From: Eubacterium sp. AF16-48
GTDB lineage: Bacteria > Bacillota > Clostridia > Lachnospirales > Lachnospiraceae
DNA: 64,000 nt
Direction: 5' to 3'
Assembly (NCBI RefSeq): GCF_003479405.1
Contig: NZ_QUHB01000010.1
Location: 1 to 64,000 of the forward strand
The notes beneath the pieces are model-generated. The model had not been told where the DNA came from and did not search any database. It worked only from the letters and a program-made list of their open reading frames with translations. Within the stretch, counting starts at the first letter, position 1. Each line of letters begins with the position of its first letter. The position numbers and the translations under genes are program-made. Shown here in pieces: positions 18,501-25,082 of the stretch.

Positions 18501-18781
18501 CAAATTATGTAAGAACAATGTCCTTCGGAAATACAAATGCCACAGCCCTTACAGCAGGATATAAAATAAGGGCATATGCAATTCTTGAAGATGGAACTTA
18601 TGTATACAGTACAATAAGTGAGTTTTCAATTTATGAAATTGCTGATTACATTTATCAGAATAAAAAGATGAATTCTCTTGAGGGATATAATTTTATTTAC
18701 GATAAGGTTTTATCAGTGGTAAATAAAGATTACAAAAAACTGGAATTTGAATGGAGTGAAATAGTAACTCTGGCACAGTAA
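12545..18781 (+). CDS. Giant secreted GH81 endo-beta-1,3-glucanase with discoidin, CHB_HEX and Ig-like modules
   Basis: A 2078-residue exported enzyme. Start: ATG 12545 after GGAGG, followed by a signal peptide (about 1-35). Modules in order: an F5/8C (CBM32-like) domain interrupted by an Fn3-like insert (about 45-300), a second F5/8C domain (about 305-455), a GH81 catalytic region (about 490-1190), a CHB_HEX_C-like repeat, a third F5/8C domain, a second CHB_HEX_C-like repeat, two Big_2 Ig-like domains, a fourth F5/8C-like domain, and a C-terminal module of unknown type. GH81 marks: DHHFTYGYFMFGAA, GHSWAGGYGDSDSG and NNQESASEA with E996 among the expected catalytic acids. The family cleaves beta-1,3-glucans (laminarin, callose, curdlan). 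No LPXTG or S-layer anchor was seen. Confidence 0.9.
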   Translation: MMNKFLKKACSLALCVAMTVTVCPKGQIFYTNVSAADTMDGEPYNISYGRPVYASSQNGNDSAENAVDGKDSTRWQAAGDDTNEWLYVDLGKKADIDHLFIHWEAAYAKSYEIQFSDDEENWTTVYTKGKTTKPGETTGLKITYSVQKVEKGYATIQANWDSVDGAIYKVCVDSEENIAKAPDGYSFTGHNVNQGQIVLSAGKHKLMVYALDKETKQVLGEGTIEGEFTEEATTVEETTKEGKNKYEDTITFDELSAEQKQARYVRMVVNERAMEAYGCSMYEFQVYGTNGARKRPSNYGKNLALNKTVTCSGIRDEWWMKDEDGNIMESAYNNVKAENAVDGNTETSFTSYQGTDQWLTVDLGQAYTIGRVIVNWNADAGKIYDVLVSSDGKDWKTVHRVQKGYAYMVDNCTMYQQNVRYVKVLGYTKVESGSGFGISELSVYEYVEGDSKTNETITELPKQEILKSASGKGTYVTGEMYNEKNKLPTFVNEDNIKTPIDSNSWWSSALVQKYSSLLCSTPLKASFSTKGLGILLATSGWVGTRTENDLGTDQSTETERDFYISPENFDTETGYDRVENYGDYSVELGLTDEDAVQMKSTIVKGSPYIFNEFCNNTVAFISGSSIQEFYDGNGNTILGNKGDTITTDHIAFKSFDKENTKAGNEGSYFEVNVPAGTTFKVMIGKSNYKVKVTFPSKADNYMSVAAMTDLKNIDGYYKHGYAFVTDTTVDYEYNHDNSKITTIYTASTDLKRAGFSNETMHCLFPHQWKHSTAADSPVATYTSIRGNMKSIWANTYSTTQQFSGLLPTFAKPDSDMMDTEEMIDYLNQVVASKVNTAPVSDAYWEGKNVHPLAISAIMADQLGETEIKEKLLAKLKSIMVDWFNYDGPDDRCYLIYNKDWGTIYYPDSAYGANAAICDHHFTYGYFMFGAAVLATYDKEFLNDYRDMIELLVRDYADPKDPEDDGNMFCKFRAFDQYSGHSWAGGYGDSDSGNNQESASEALFSWVGMYLWGEATQNKTYIDAGAYGFTTEMDAIEQYWFDYDEDNWLPAYPFQAAGQIYGASMGYGTYFGGQPVYIYGIQWLPVSEYLTNYGMNQAKCKKIYKGLEDDTAYAISIEKRLGNITEDDEYATPDNGWQHITWPYLSQTDAKRAYDKFEANVSKVQVEDRANTLWFISAMDSIGHRTNDYMVVGNIQGSVYVKDGVYTAEVWNPTSVTQTVAVKKADGTKVGTVTVGSKATVAFEINTKEEFAISQVSTPVIKATAIADGKVTDNITGTKNFDDTQFVELSSDEGTEIYYTTDGTVPTTASNRYNGKILVSSDTVLKAIAVKSGSIDSAYASAAIKINGDTVQSSNNLALRKTATASSEDGAAKAELAVDGDGSTRWQAQSADDEYLQVDLGSVQAVNTVKITWETAYAEKYQIQVSVDRENWTTVATESGQVGEITSSFAAVKAQYVRMQGVKRGTRYGYSIYEMEVYGALKANAPTVSPVSGKYTGEQTITMSTAVKGAEVKYTLDGSTPTEDSVTYVEPIKVNKSTIVKAVTYRKGMILSDVTESDIIIAGTISINPSSVKIAIGRVMQLAALSDETVTWKSEDTGIVTVNEEGKITGKNPGTTKVTATTPSGKVAECQITVTEPVHITSISIPETYTMKKKTSETLELKINPADTTDDTTAVWSSSNEKIATVSNAGTVTAKNEGEVDITVKVGEHKAVCHVTVGPAATNQEMVLNTRYNVALNKSFVISPGVAEGDENCVTDGKLTTGGTHCAISSGWGYLGESYITIDLGAKYDASTIDEVLVQYKDNNDNDTVVGRTYNIQYSEDGENFKTIYTSKTITANDLDSDNCVAADVSGNTGAVRYVKVCYPTTPTYGIQICEVAILSTEKNAKLYEDNTIVVSDDIEVLGYQISDKAFNKEGGFRVLAAVEPEINGKKVTGWGFIYGLATINNQSTGVTDDDMIIDSSSNKVIHYQSTAEGTLPTNLGGSATCTNYVRTMSFGNTNATALTAGYKIRAYAILEDGTYVYSTISEFSIYEIADYIYQNKKMNSLEGYNFIYDKVLSVVNKDYKKLEFEWSEIVTLAQ

Positions 18782-18818
18782 AATAGAATATTGCCTACAC
18801 AGGGCAACGGTATAAATA

Positions 18819-18868
18819 ACAGGCTTTCTTGCTAATGACTGAGGTTGTTGACAGGAGAGCCTGTTTTT
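18819..18868 (+). terminator. Terminator after the GH81 gene
   Basis: ACAGGCT (18819-18825) pairs with AGCCTGT (18858-18864), extended by weaker pairs inside, then TTTTT. A second weak T run (GCCTGTTTTTT) follows. Confidence 0.7.
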
Positions 18869-18890
18869 CTGTGCCTGTTTTTTGTAAAAA

Positions 18891-18920
18891 ATTACCACAG
18901 GATATAAAATGTATGGTAAT
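18891..18920. promoter_or_regulatory. Inverted repeat ATTACCA/TGGTAAT upstream of the regulator gene
   Basis: ATTACCA (18891-18897) and TGGTAAT (18914-18920) form a perfect 7-bp inverted repeat with a 16-base spacer, 46 bases before the regulator's start. TATAGT overlaps its right end, so it could be an operator over the promoter. The -35 is not convincing. Confidence 0.35.
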
Positions 18921-18965
18921 ATAGTGTAGAATAAAAAAGTTTTTATACGGAAGAGGAGTTGAAGA

Positions 18966-20249
18966 ATGCAGGAAATTAGGGTTTTGATTTGTGATGATGA
19001 AGAATTAATACATCAAAAAGCAGAACAGTTAATTAAAACTTATAATAAAATAAATGAATATGTGTTTAAGGTTTTTCATTGCTATAGTGGTGAGGAACTT
19101 ATAAATTTTAGTATTGAGTATGATGTGCTGATGCTGGATATCGATATGCCTGATAAAGATGGTATTGAAGCAGCACGGATACTATTGAAAAATGGCTATA
19201 ATCCCCAAATAATAATGCTTAGCAGTAAACGAGAAAGGTTTAAAGATGCTTTTAAAATAGGAGCAAAAAGATTTGTTACAAAGCCTGTTGATGAAAAGGA
19301 ATTTTATGAGGCACTAAGTGCCGTAAAATATTCTTTGGCAGGAAGTGGGTTAATTGAAGTATCTAATAACGGTGAAAAATGTACAATATCTCATCGTGAA
19401 ATAAAATATATAGAGTCAAAAAAAGATTATTTAAAAATTTGTACTTATAAAACCGATTTTGAGATAAATGAATCATTAAAAAAGTTCATGGAAAAATTAG
19501 ATAAAAGAATTTTCCTGCAGACACACAGAAGTAAAATTGTTAATTTATTATATGTTTTAGATATGGATAAAGAATGGCTATATTTAAATGGTGGGGGAAG
19601 GATACCTGTTTCACGAAGAAAATATAAAGAGGTACATCAAAAAATAATTGAATTTGATAAAAATTGGGAAGGGAAAACACGGCAGTTTAGGCATGATATT
19701 ATGGCAGAATTAATGCAGATTAAATCTTATGTGGAGCGGAAGGAATATCAGGCACTAGATAAATACGTGGAACAATCTTTACATGAATTAGATTTAATCA
19801 GCAATTATAATTATGATGTTGGAAATGAGGTAGTAAATATATTGTTGAATCATTACCTAATTCCAGTTAAAGATAATTGCATTATTAATGTTAAAGGTTA
19901 TATTTCGGAAACAATTAATATTGAGGATAGAGATTTATGTATAATGGTATCAAATCTTTTGTCTAATGCGGTTGAGGGAATAAAAAAGATAAACAAAAAA
20001 TGTGAGAAATTAATTAATTTTAATATAAAAAGTGGAAAATATTATACATATATAATTGTTGAGAATACATGTCTGCCTGAATGCAGTGGTCTTCAGACGG
20101 ATAAACAAGATAGAAAAAATCATGGATTTGGAATAAAAAATATAAAAAAGACAGTTAAAAAGTATAATGGAAATTTTCTATGTAAAGTAGAGAATAATAT
20201 GTTTTATTCAGAAATACAAATAAAAAATGACCGTTTGTCGAAAAAATAG
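18966..20249 (+). CDS. Response regulator-LytTR-GHKL histidine kinase fusion
   Basis: A 427-residue soluble protein that puts a whole two-component pathway in one chain. A receiver domain (about 3-122) has the acidic pair D10-D11, phospho-acceptor D58 in MLDIDMP, and KP at 106-107. A LytTR DNA-binding domain (about 128-230) carries IKYIESKKDYLKI and FLQTHRSKIVNL. Then comes a DHp-like helix with RQFRHD (H243), and an HATPase_c_5/GHKL domain with N-box SNLLSNAVEG (N334) and G-box HGFGI (386-390). AgrA-like and AgrC-like halves are recognisable, but the AgrC membrane sensor is missing and no membrane helix is present. RBS is GAGGAG. It likely regulates the genes downstream; see the direct repeats at its 3' end. 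Confidence 0.88.
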   Translation: MQEIRVLICDDEELIHQKAEQLIKTYNKINEYVFKVFHCYSGEELINFSIEYDVLMLDIDMPDKDGIEAARILLKNGYNPQIIMLSSKRERFKDAFKIGAKRFVTKPVDEKEFYEALSAVKYSLAGSGLIEVSNNGEKCTISHREIKYIESKKDYLKICTYKTDFEINESLKKFMEKLDKRIFLQTHRSKIVNLLYVLDMDKEWLYLNGGGRIPVSRRKYKEVHQKIIEFDKNWEGKTRQFRHDIMAELMQIKSYVERKEYQALDKYVEQSLHELDLISNYNYDVGNEVVNILLNHYLIPVKDNCIINVKGYISETINIEDRDLCIMVSNLLSNAVEGIKKINKKCEKLINFNIKSGKYYTYIIVENTCLPECSGLQTDKQDRKNHGFGIKNIKKTVKKYNGNFLCKVENNMFYSEIQIKNDRLSKK

Positions 20250-20292
20250 ACCGTTCGTCGAAAAGTTATGGAAAAAAATAAAAGACTATAAT
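20229..20292 (+). promoter_or_regulatory. Predicted LytTR operator (two direct repeats) and promoter
   Basis: GACCGTTTGTCGAAAA (20229) and GACCGTTCGTCGAAAA (20249) are 16-base direct repeats 20 bp apart, spanning the regulator's last codons. Their cores ACCGTTTGT and ACCGTTCGT both fit the published LytTR box [TA][AC][CA]GTTN[AG][TG]. The gap is 11 bases rather than the usual 12-13. TATAAT (20287-20292) lies 28 bases after the second box with no good -35, as expected for an activator-dependent promoter. Confidence 0.55.
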
Positions 20293-20671
20293 AGACTAAA
20301 GCTGTGTTAAGCGTTAAATTCTATTGAAAGAAACAAATTTAAGCAAATCAATAGTTGAGAATATGCATTTTTATGAGATGCATAAAATGGAAAACATGCT
20401 ATCTTACATTAAAAGTAAATTAATCGTACTATAGCTAAAATACCGGTTTGATTTATGTTTTTTAAAAAAAAGAAAAAATTCTTAAGTAGGAAATTTTAAA
20501 ATGATATATTGTGGTTTTATCATTTGATAAACTACTTTATATAAATAAAAAGAACGCTGATTAATTTGCGCAAACCATCAGAGTTCCTAACACATAAGCA
20601 CTTTAGAAAAAGTACCTGGGGTAAGTATATCACTTTTTCGGCAAGTGTAAGTATGATGTTGGAGGTATTGC
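20293..20671 (+). other. Leader/intergenic region without a clear gene
   Basis: Between the predicted promoter and the first HExxH gene. A 23-codon ORF at 20363-20434 lacks a ribosome site. A short hairpin (TTTATCA/TGATAAA, about 20515-20530) and several tiny lysine-rich frames are present, none convincing. It may be a long 5' leader or the remains of deleted genes. Confidence 0.3.
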
Positions 20672-21835
20672 ATGAAAAAGTTTTGTCGGTATATTTTAGC
20701 TCTGACGATATGCATTTTATTTGGAATAGGAATTGGAACATTTATGACTGAGCTTGAGATAGATAAGCTATTTGAACTTAGAATCGACTATGTTACAATA
20801 ATAGGATTGTTTGTGTTGGCAATGTTATTTTCCATTGCACTTCATGAATTGTCTCACGCATTTTATTTTGGGATAAATAAAGTTCCACTTAGGTTTGTGG
20901 CCATATTTCTGTTTTGCTTTTACAAGGATAATAAGAAATGGAAATATATATTTTACCCCAATAAAATAACACTTACAGGTGGAATTGCAATACCGGATCT
21001 TCCGGCAATAAACAGTGAGAGTCAATTTAAAAAAATCCGAAAAATATACAGCAGAGCATTGCTGTTTGCACCAATAATATCCTTTGTTGAGGCGATAGTA
21101 GCAGTGGTCGCATACTCTGCATTGTTATTTTCGGGGCTATCTACAAAGAATACAAATGTAAGTGTATTTTTAGTGTTTTGTATTTTTGTTGGACTTACAA
21201 TATTCTTTTCATCGTTCCTAAAAACAGAAAATATTTATGGTGATTTTCCTGCGTACAAACTGTATAAGGAAAATGATAAGTTGACTATCCTTCAGTTTGG
21301 GCAGTATTTGATATTTGCAAATAACTGGAAACAGAAAATAATGGATAGTGATTGGCTTGTGGATGAAATATTACAATATGTAAGAAAAACTAATGATGAA
21401 CCGGGAGATTCAACCAACCTTGGGATGCTCGACTGGCTTATTCAGATGGAGTATCTGGGTATTTTTGAGTTGGATGATGGAATAAATGGAACTCTCAAAT
21501 CAATGTTTGAGGAGGATAAAATACTATCAGAATATCCACAAAGTGAAGAGCGGGATATATTCTATTATCATATGGTATACAAGTTATTAAAGGATGGACA
21601 GGTTGAAAAGTGTGTATTACAAGAAATAATGAACAGGTCATCAAAGAAATTGTTGAAAGGCATGCCATCAAATGAGTATTATACTAAGTTGACAAAACAT
21701 TTGCTATATGATTGCGACTATGCTGATTGGTTAAACAAAAATATGAATCCAAGCAGTTCGTTTACTTTATTGGGATTGTTTGAACCGGTTAGAGAGATAG
21801 AGCGTAGAATTATTCAGCAGAAAGAGGAGAAATAA
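20672..21835 (+). CDS. Membrane protein with HExxH motif (M50-like putative metalloprotease)
   Basis: A 387-residue protein. Membrane segments lie at about 5-26, 42-64 (holding HELSH, H58-E59-H62), 72-84, 130-155 and 165-183, followed by a soluble C-terminal domain of about 200 residues. HExxH inside a membrane helix, with a later GDFPAY (D191) as possible third zinc ligand, resembles the site-2 protease (M50) family, although the canonical NPDG string is absent. M50 enzymes cut membrane-embedded substrates, including lipoprotein signal-peptide remnants that become peptide pheromones (Eep). Substrate and activity are not known here. Start: ATG with GGAGG seven bases upstream. The next strong ORF on the same strand encodes a second HExxH membrane protein. 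Confidence 0.65.
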   Translation: MKKFCRYILALTICILFGIGIGTFMTELEIDKLFELRIDYVTIIGLFVLAMLFSIALHELSHAFYFGINKVPLRFVAIFLFCFYKDNKKWKYIFYPNKITLTGGIAIPDLPAINSESQFKKIRKIYSRALLFAPIISFVEAIVAVVAYSALLFSGLSTKNTNVSVFLVFCIFVGLTIFFSSFLKTENIYGDFPAYKLYKENDKLTILQFGQYLIFANNWKQKIMDSDWLVDEILQYVRKTNDEPGDSTNLGMLDWLIQMEYLGIFELDDGINGTLKSMFEEDKILSEYPQSEERDIFYYHMVYKLLKDGQVEKCVLQEIMNRSSKKLLKGMPSNEYYTKLTKHLLYDCDYADWLNKNMNPSSSFTLLGLFEPVREIERRIIQQKEEK

Positions 21836-21865
21836 AATGGGAAATTAAACAAAGGATTTGACGAA

Positions 21866-21922
21866 ATGTCAAAGAATGAAATGGATTCAGTTGATGGTGG
21901 AATTAAAGGAAATAATATATGA
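21866..21922 (+). CDS. Candidate double-glycine peptide ORF, 18 residues
   Basis: An ORF encoding MSKNEMDSVDGGIKGNNI, with AAAGGA nine bases before the ATG. Its TGA overlaps the next gene's ATG as ATGA, so it could couple translation of the downstream protein. MSKNEMDSVDGG fits the double-glycine leader consensus position by position (S at -11, E at -8, hydrophobic at -7 and -4, GG at -2/-1), but only six residues follow. It may be a real short peptide, a deletion remnant of a longer precursor, or chance. The frameshifted peptide at 23825 shares the leader pattern and an IKG near its end. Confidence 0.4.
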   Translation: MSKNEMDSVDGGIKGNNI

Positions 21923-22728
21923 AATTTTTTAATATTGAATTTAAAGGATATCTTAAAGATATTGATGCTTTACCTAAAAATGATTTGGCGAAAAAATATA
22001 ATAGATTAGAAAATAGCAATGACATAAATGAAATAATGAAACAAATATATATATATGCGATACCTTTAGGAATTTTATTTATGTATTTCGTTATAACTTT
22101 TACATATTATGTAGAGCTTGACATAATTTGCTTTTTCCTGGTTTTATTCTTGAGCTTGATAATGATGCCTATTCATGAATTATTACATGCAATAGCTATG
22201 CCCTGTAAATCAAAAAAATATATATATTTTTTCTCGCAAGGGATGTTGGCAACAACTACAGATATAATAACCCGTAGACGATATATATTTATGAGTATAC
22301 TCCCTAATATGGTTTTAGGAATTATTCCTGTAATATTATATATTGCAGCTGTTAATGCAAATTGTAAGATATCTCCGGGAATTTTATGCTTTGGAGTGCT
22401 AGAAATATGTTGTGGAATAGGTGATTATTGGAATGTGCTTAAGGTATTAAATGTTACTCCTGGAAAATGTCAGTTGTTTAATTCAGGTGTTAATACTTTT
22501 TACATAGGTAAAAAATCGGATTGTGAGCAATTAAAGATTATAATAGCATTTATTTCATTAATTATTACTGTTGCCATAGGAACAAGTTATTTGCTAACAG
22601 AAAATGTTATTTTTCTCTATTTATTGCTTGTACCATTCGCTGCATTTTATATGATTGAAAATCAACTATCAATAATTATGAGATATAGTATTGTAATTTT
22701 TATTATTGCAATAAGTATTATATTATAA
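21919..22728 (+). CDS. DUF3267-like membrane protein with HELLH motif
   Basis: A 269-residue protein with about six membrane segments. HELLH (H86-E87-H90) lies at the end of the second helix, and GIGDYWN (D169) is a candidate third metal ligand. Both match the DUF3267 putative zincin-peptidase family. The cytoplasmic N-terminus (about 1-42) is charged. Family members are often found near peptide or stress genes, but their substrates are unknown. The start ATG overlaps the stop of the tiny GG-peptide ORF, and no strong independent ribosome site is seen, so coupling is plausible. Protease activity is inferred from the motif only. Confidence 0.7.
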   Translation: MKFFNIEFKGYLKDIDALPKNDLAKKYNRLENSNDINEIMKQIYIYAIPLGILFMYFVITFTYYVELDIICFFLVLFLSLIMMPIHELLHAIAMPCKSKKYIYFFSQGMLATTTDIITRRRYIFMSILPNMVLGIIPVILYIAAVNANCKISPGILCFGVLEICCGIGDYWNVLKVLNVTPGKCQLFNSGVNTFYIGKKSDCEQLKIIIAFISLIITVAIGTSYLLTENVIFLYLLLVPFAAFYMIENQLSIIMRYSIVIFIIAISIIL

Positions 22729-22769
22729 TTGTTGAATTATAATCACTTTGAAAAAATTGAGGTAAAAGA

Positions 22770-23828
22770 ATGATAAATAGAAAATTAAAAACAGGAGTAT
22801 GCATTTTTTTAATTGCGTGTGTATTTAGCGCGTGTAGTGGGGATGCTAAGAAAGAAAATGTAGGAAAGCCGGATTATGCGGTAATTCGCACTTCAAAGTA
22901 TAAGGAGTGCAAGACGCAGATTGTTTTGTTAGATGAGAATTTAAAGTATGCCGGAGAAAAGGAAATTGATTATGGAAATGTTGGTGGATGCGGATTTAAC
23001 ATCCCAATGGATATGAATGGCAAAACATATGAAATATCCCAGGCCTATGGAGATGAAATGTTTCCGTCTAAAATTATTGAAATAGATGATAATGATTGGT
23101 CGTGTAAATCATACGATTTTGACCGAACAAATATAACTGACTTAGCCGTGACCAATAAGTATGTATATGCTATTAGTAATTTAAACGGAGTTATATACAT
23201 AGAAAAGTGTCCTATTAATGGTGGGAAAAAAGATATAGTTACTATGAAAGAGGAGGCTGAAGACGGTACAGGAATTTATATATATAATGTAGGAGATACT
23301 TTATTATATGGAATTTTGGAAAGCAGTTTAAGTTTATATAAATGTGATTTTGAGGGTAAAAAGACAGAATTGTTAACAAAAATAAAAGACATTGGTGAGA
23401 TGATTCCGATTTTTTCAGAGGAGTATAATGGAAAATTGGTTTTGGCAACTTCAAAAAATGTGCTTTTGATTTCGCCGGATACGGGAAATACAGAGACAAT
23501 AAATATTCCCGAAGGGGAAAATGACATTAAATCCATTTATAAAGATGGTGATATCTTATATATATCAAGAGCGGAATTTTATGAGCAGAATGATAACACA
23601 GAAATCATAAAATACGATTTAAAATCAAAGAAAGTAATGGATACATATAAGGTAAAGACAAGTTTAATGCAATTTGAGGTTAAAAACAACAAACTAGTTG
23701 TCATTACCGGAGATACGATTTTAAAATATTCGCTAAAGGATAATGGACAGGTAGCAAAAGAAGGAGAGTATCAGGTAAAGAGTTCTAAGTATCAATATAT
23801 TTCCGCTGGATTTTTTGTTGATAAATGA
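22770..23828 (+). CDS. Lipoprotein, beta-propeller-like, unknown function
   Basis: A 352-residue predicted lipoprotein: basic N-terminus, hydrophobic core and lipobox FSAC (Cys about 22), then a long soluble part of short repeating beta-rich segments (DIGEMIPIFSEEYNGKLVLATS, DDSDIL-type turns) suggesting a propeller. No enzyme motif is recognised. RBS is GAGG. The stop overlaps the start of the double-glycine peptide ORF by four bases (ATGA), so the two are probably co-translated. It might be a receptor, an immunity-like or an accessory protein for that peptide; this is inference from position. Confidence 0.65.
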   Translation: MINRKLKTGVCIFLIACVFSACSGDAKKENVGKPDYAVIRTSKYKECKTQIVLLDENLKYAGEKEIDYGNVGGCGFNIPMDMNGKTYEISQAYGDEMFPSKIIEIDDNDWSCKSYDFDRTNITDLAVTNKYVYAISNLNGVIYIEKCPINGGKKDIVTMKEEAEDGTGIYIYNVGDTLLYGILESSLSLYKCDFEGKKTELLTKIKDIGEMIPIFSEEYNGKLVLATSKNVLLISPDTGNTETINIPEGENDIKSIYKDGDILYISRAEFYEQNDNTEIIKYDLKSKKVMDTYKVKTSLMQFEVKNNKLVVITGDTILKYSLKDNGQVAKEGEYQVKSSKYQYISAGFFVDK

Positions 23829-24003
23829 AACAAAAAAACTATGAAACAAAAATGAGTTTATTACATTATCTAGAGATGAGTTTTGTGATATAGATAGTGG
23901 TATCGTTTGTATTGTTGTAGGAATTGCAGTAGCAATAGCTGCAATATTGGGACTCGGCACATATAATGGATATAGTAATATTAAAGGTAAAAAAATAATT
24001 TAA
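23825..24003 (+). pseudogene. Frameshifted double-glycine-leader hydrophobic peptide
   Basis: ATG 23825 overlaps the lipoprotein stop. As written the frame ends after 22 codons. Adding one A to the five-A run at 23848-23852 gives a 59-codon precursor: a 26-residue leader ending KNEFITLSRDEFCDIDSG, then a 33-residue hydrophobic peptide (starting IVCIVVGIAVAIAAILGLG, ending NIKGKKII). LSRDEFCDIDSG matches the double-glycine leader consensus at L-12, S-11, E-8, F-7, I-4 and G-1, with SG instead of GG. It would resemble a class II bacteriocin or peptide pheromone. The break may be mutation, slippage or a sequencing error. Confidence 0.5.
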
Positions 24004-24028
24004 AGGAAAGATGAGGAAATATAAAAAT

Positions 24029-25078
24029 ATGAAAAAAGTAATATGTAAATTAGTTGCAATAACGTTATTGTTTACTATGTTGGGGAATTTTAAATATAAT
24101 GCATGTGATGCAGAAACGCAGATAAGTATACATCAGGCTGAAACAATAATTGATGAATTAAATTCAACAATTAAAGATAATCAGGAAATGATATTAATGG
24201 ATGTGATTGATGAGGGAAATTACAGTAAATCAGAAATAAAACATTTTAATAATAAAATAGAGGAAGATGATTTTGATGAAGCTATTGATTATTTGAAAAC
24301 AATATCGGATAATAAAACTGATGAGTATATTAATAAAGAAGCGGCTGTATCAGATATTGAGGATTTACAAGAGCAGGAATTTATCAATCCGAGCACTGGG
24401 AAAAGTTTTTCGAGTGTATTAGAAGTAAAAAAATTTTTTGAAACCCAAGGCATTGAAATTGATGATTCATACTATGAAATTTGTAGAAAAACTGAACAAA
24501 TAAAAGAAGCTAATAGCAGTATGGAATTATCACAACTTATTGTAGAAGTAAATGATGAAATTGTTGCAAAGGATAGAAAAATTTTTACGTGGGGGGACAA
24601 TGTAGAAGCAAGTTCTCTGTATCAAGAAACAAGAGCACAATGGAATACCTTGACTGATAAAGAAAAATCGTTGGTAATAATAGAACCTAGAAAAGCAATG
24701 GCAACAAAAGCACTTGCTAATCAAGCATATGATATGACACAAGATGAGTTTGGATATAATGGATTAGGTGACAAATCTGATGGGTTTAGACATGGTGTTT
24801 GGAATGCTCTTATGACTAGAGATATAACAAGGGCATGGGCTGATTTATACGCTACAGCACATGGAAGTGGAAAAACAAAAAAACAATTAGAAAAGAAGGC
24901 TGCAGATGGCTATAAAGAAAAAGAACATAGAAAAATGGATTTACATAATAATGCTGTAGGGAGAGATGTTATCAATTGGTATGACACATTTTTAAATGTT
25001 TCAGATAAAAAATTAAAGAAAAGGGTAAAAGCCAAATTAACTAACAAATCGTCAGAAATATATTGGCTACATAAATAG
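24029..25078 (+). CDS. Secreted protein with FRHGVWNALM/HNNAVGR C-terminal domain
   Basis: A predicted exported protein of 349 residues. The signal peptide is about 1-28. An N-terminal helical acidic region (about 35-190) is followed by a C-terminal domain (about 225-330) with the strings SDGFRHGVWNALMTRD, ADLYATAHGSG and MDLHNNAVGRDVINWY. This pattern resembles the DUF6973 family found at the ends of secreted bacterial proteins; its conserved His, Asp and Asn suggest a binding or catalytic site, but the activity is unknown. The frame is open from ATG 24011, but GAGGA is better placed for ATG 24029. It follows the frameshifted peptide by 25 bases. Confidence 0.65.
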   Translation: MKKVICKLVAITLLFTMLGNFKYNACDAETQISIHQAETIIDELNSTIKDNQEMILMDVIDEGNYSKSEIKHFNNKIEEDDFDEAIDYLKTISDNKTDEYINKEAAVSDIEDLQEQEFINPSTGKSFSSVLEVKKFFETQGIEIDDSYYEICRKTEQIKEANSSMELSQLIVEVNDEIVAKDRKIFTWGDNVEASSLYQETRAQWNTLTDKEKSLVIIEPRKAMATKALANQAYDMTQDEFGYNGLGDKSDGFRHGVWNALMTRDITRAWADLYATAHGSGKTKKQLEKKAADGYKEKEHRKMDLHNNAVGRDVINWYDTFLNVSDKKLKKRVKAKLTNKSSEIYWLHK

Positions 25079-25082
25079 GAAA

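Noticed and set aside
20363..20434. 23-codon ORF downstream of the predicted LytTR promoter
   Set aside because: It has no GGAGG-like site at its ATG and no leader motif; an in-frame TTG at 20324 also lacks one. It may still be a leader peptide but cannot be supported.
20628..20675. Frame ending in DVGGIA that overlaps the start of the M50-like gene
   Set aside because: It ends GGIA and overlaps as ATGA, but no start codon exists after the upstream stop and the hydrophobic position is at -3 rather than -4.
21866..24003. Radical SAM or lanthionine-type modification genes to match the small peptides
   Set aside because: No CxxxCxxC protein, LanM/LanB-like or C39 ABC transporter gene was found among the ORFs of the locus.
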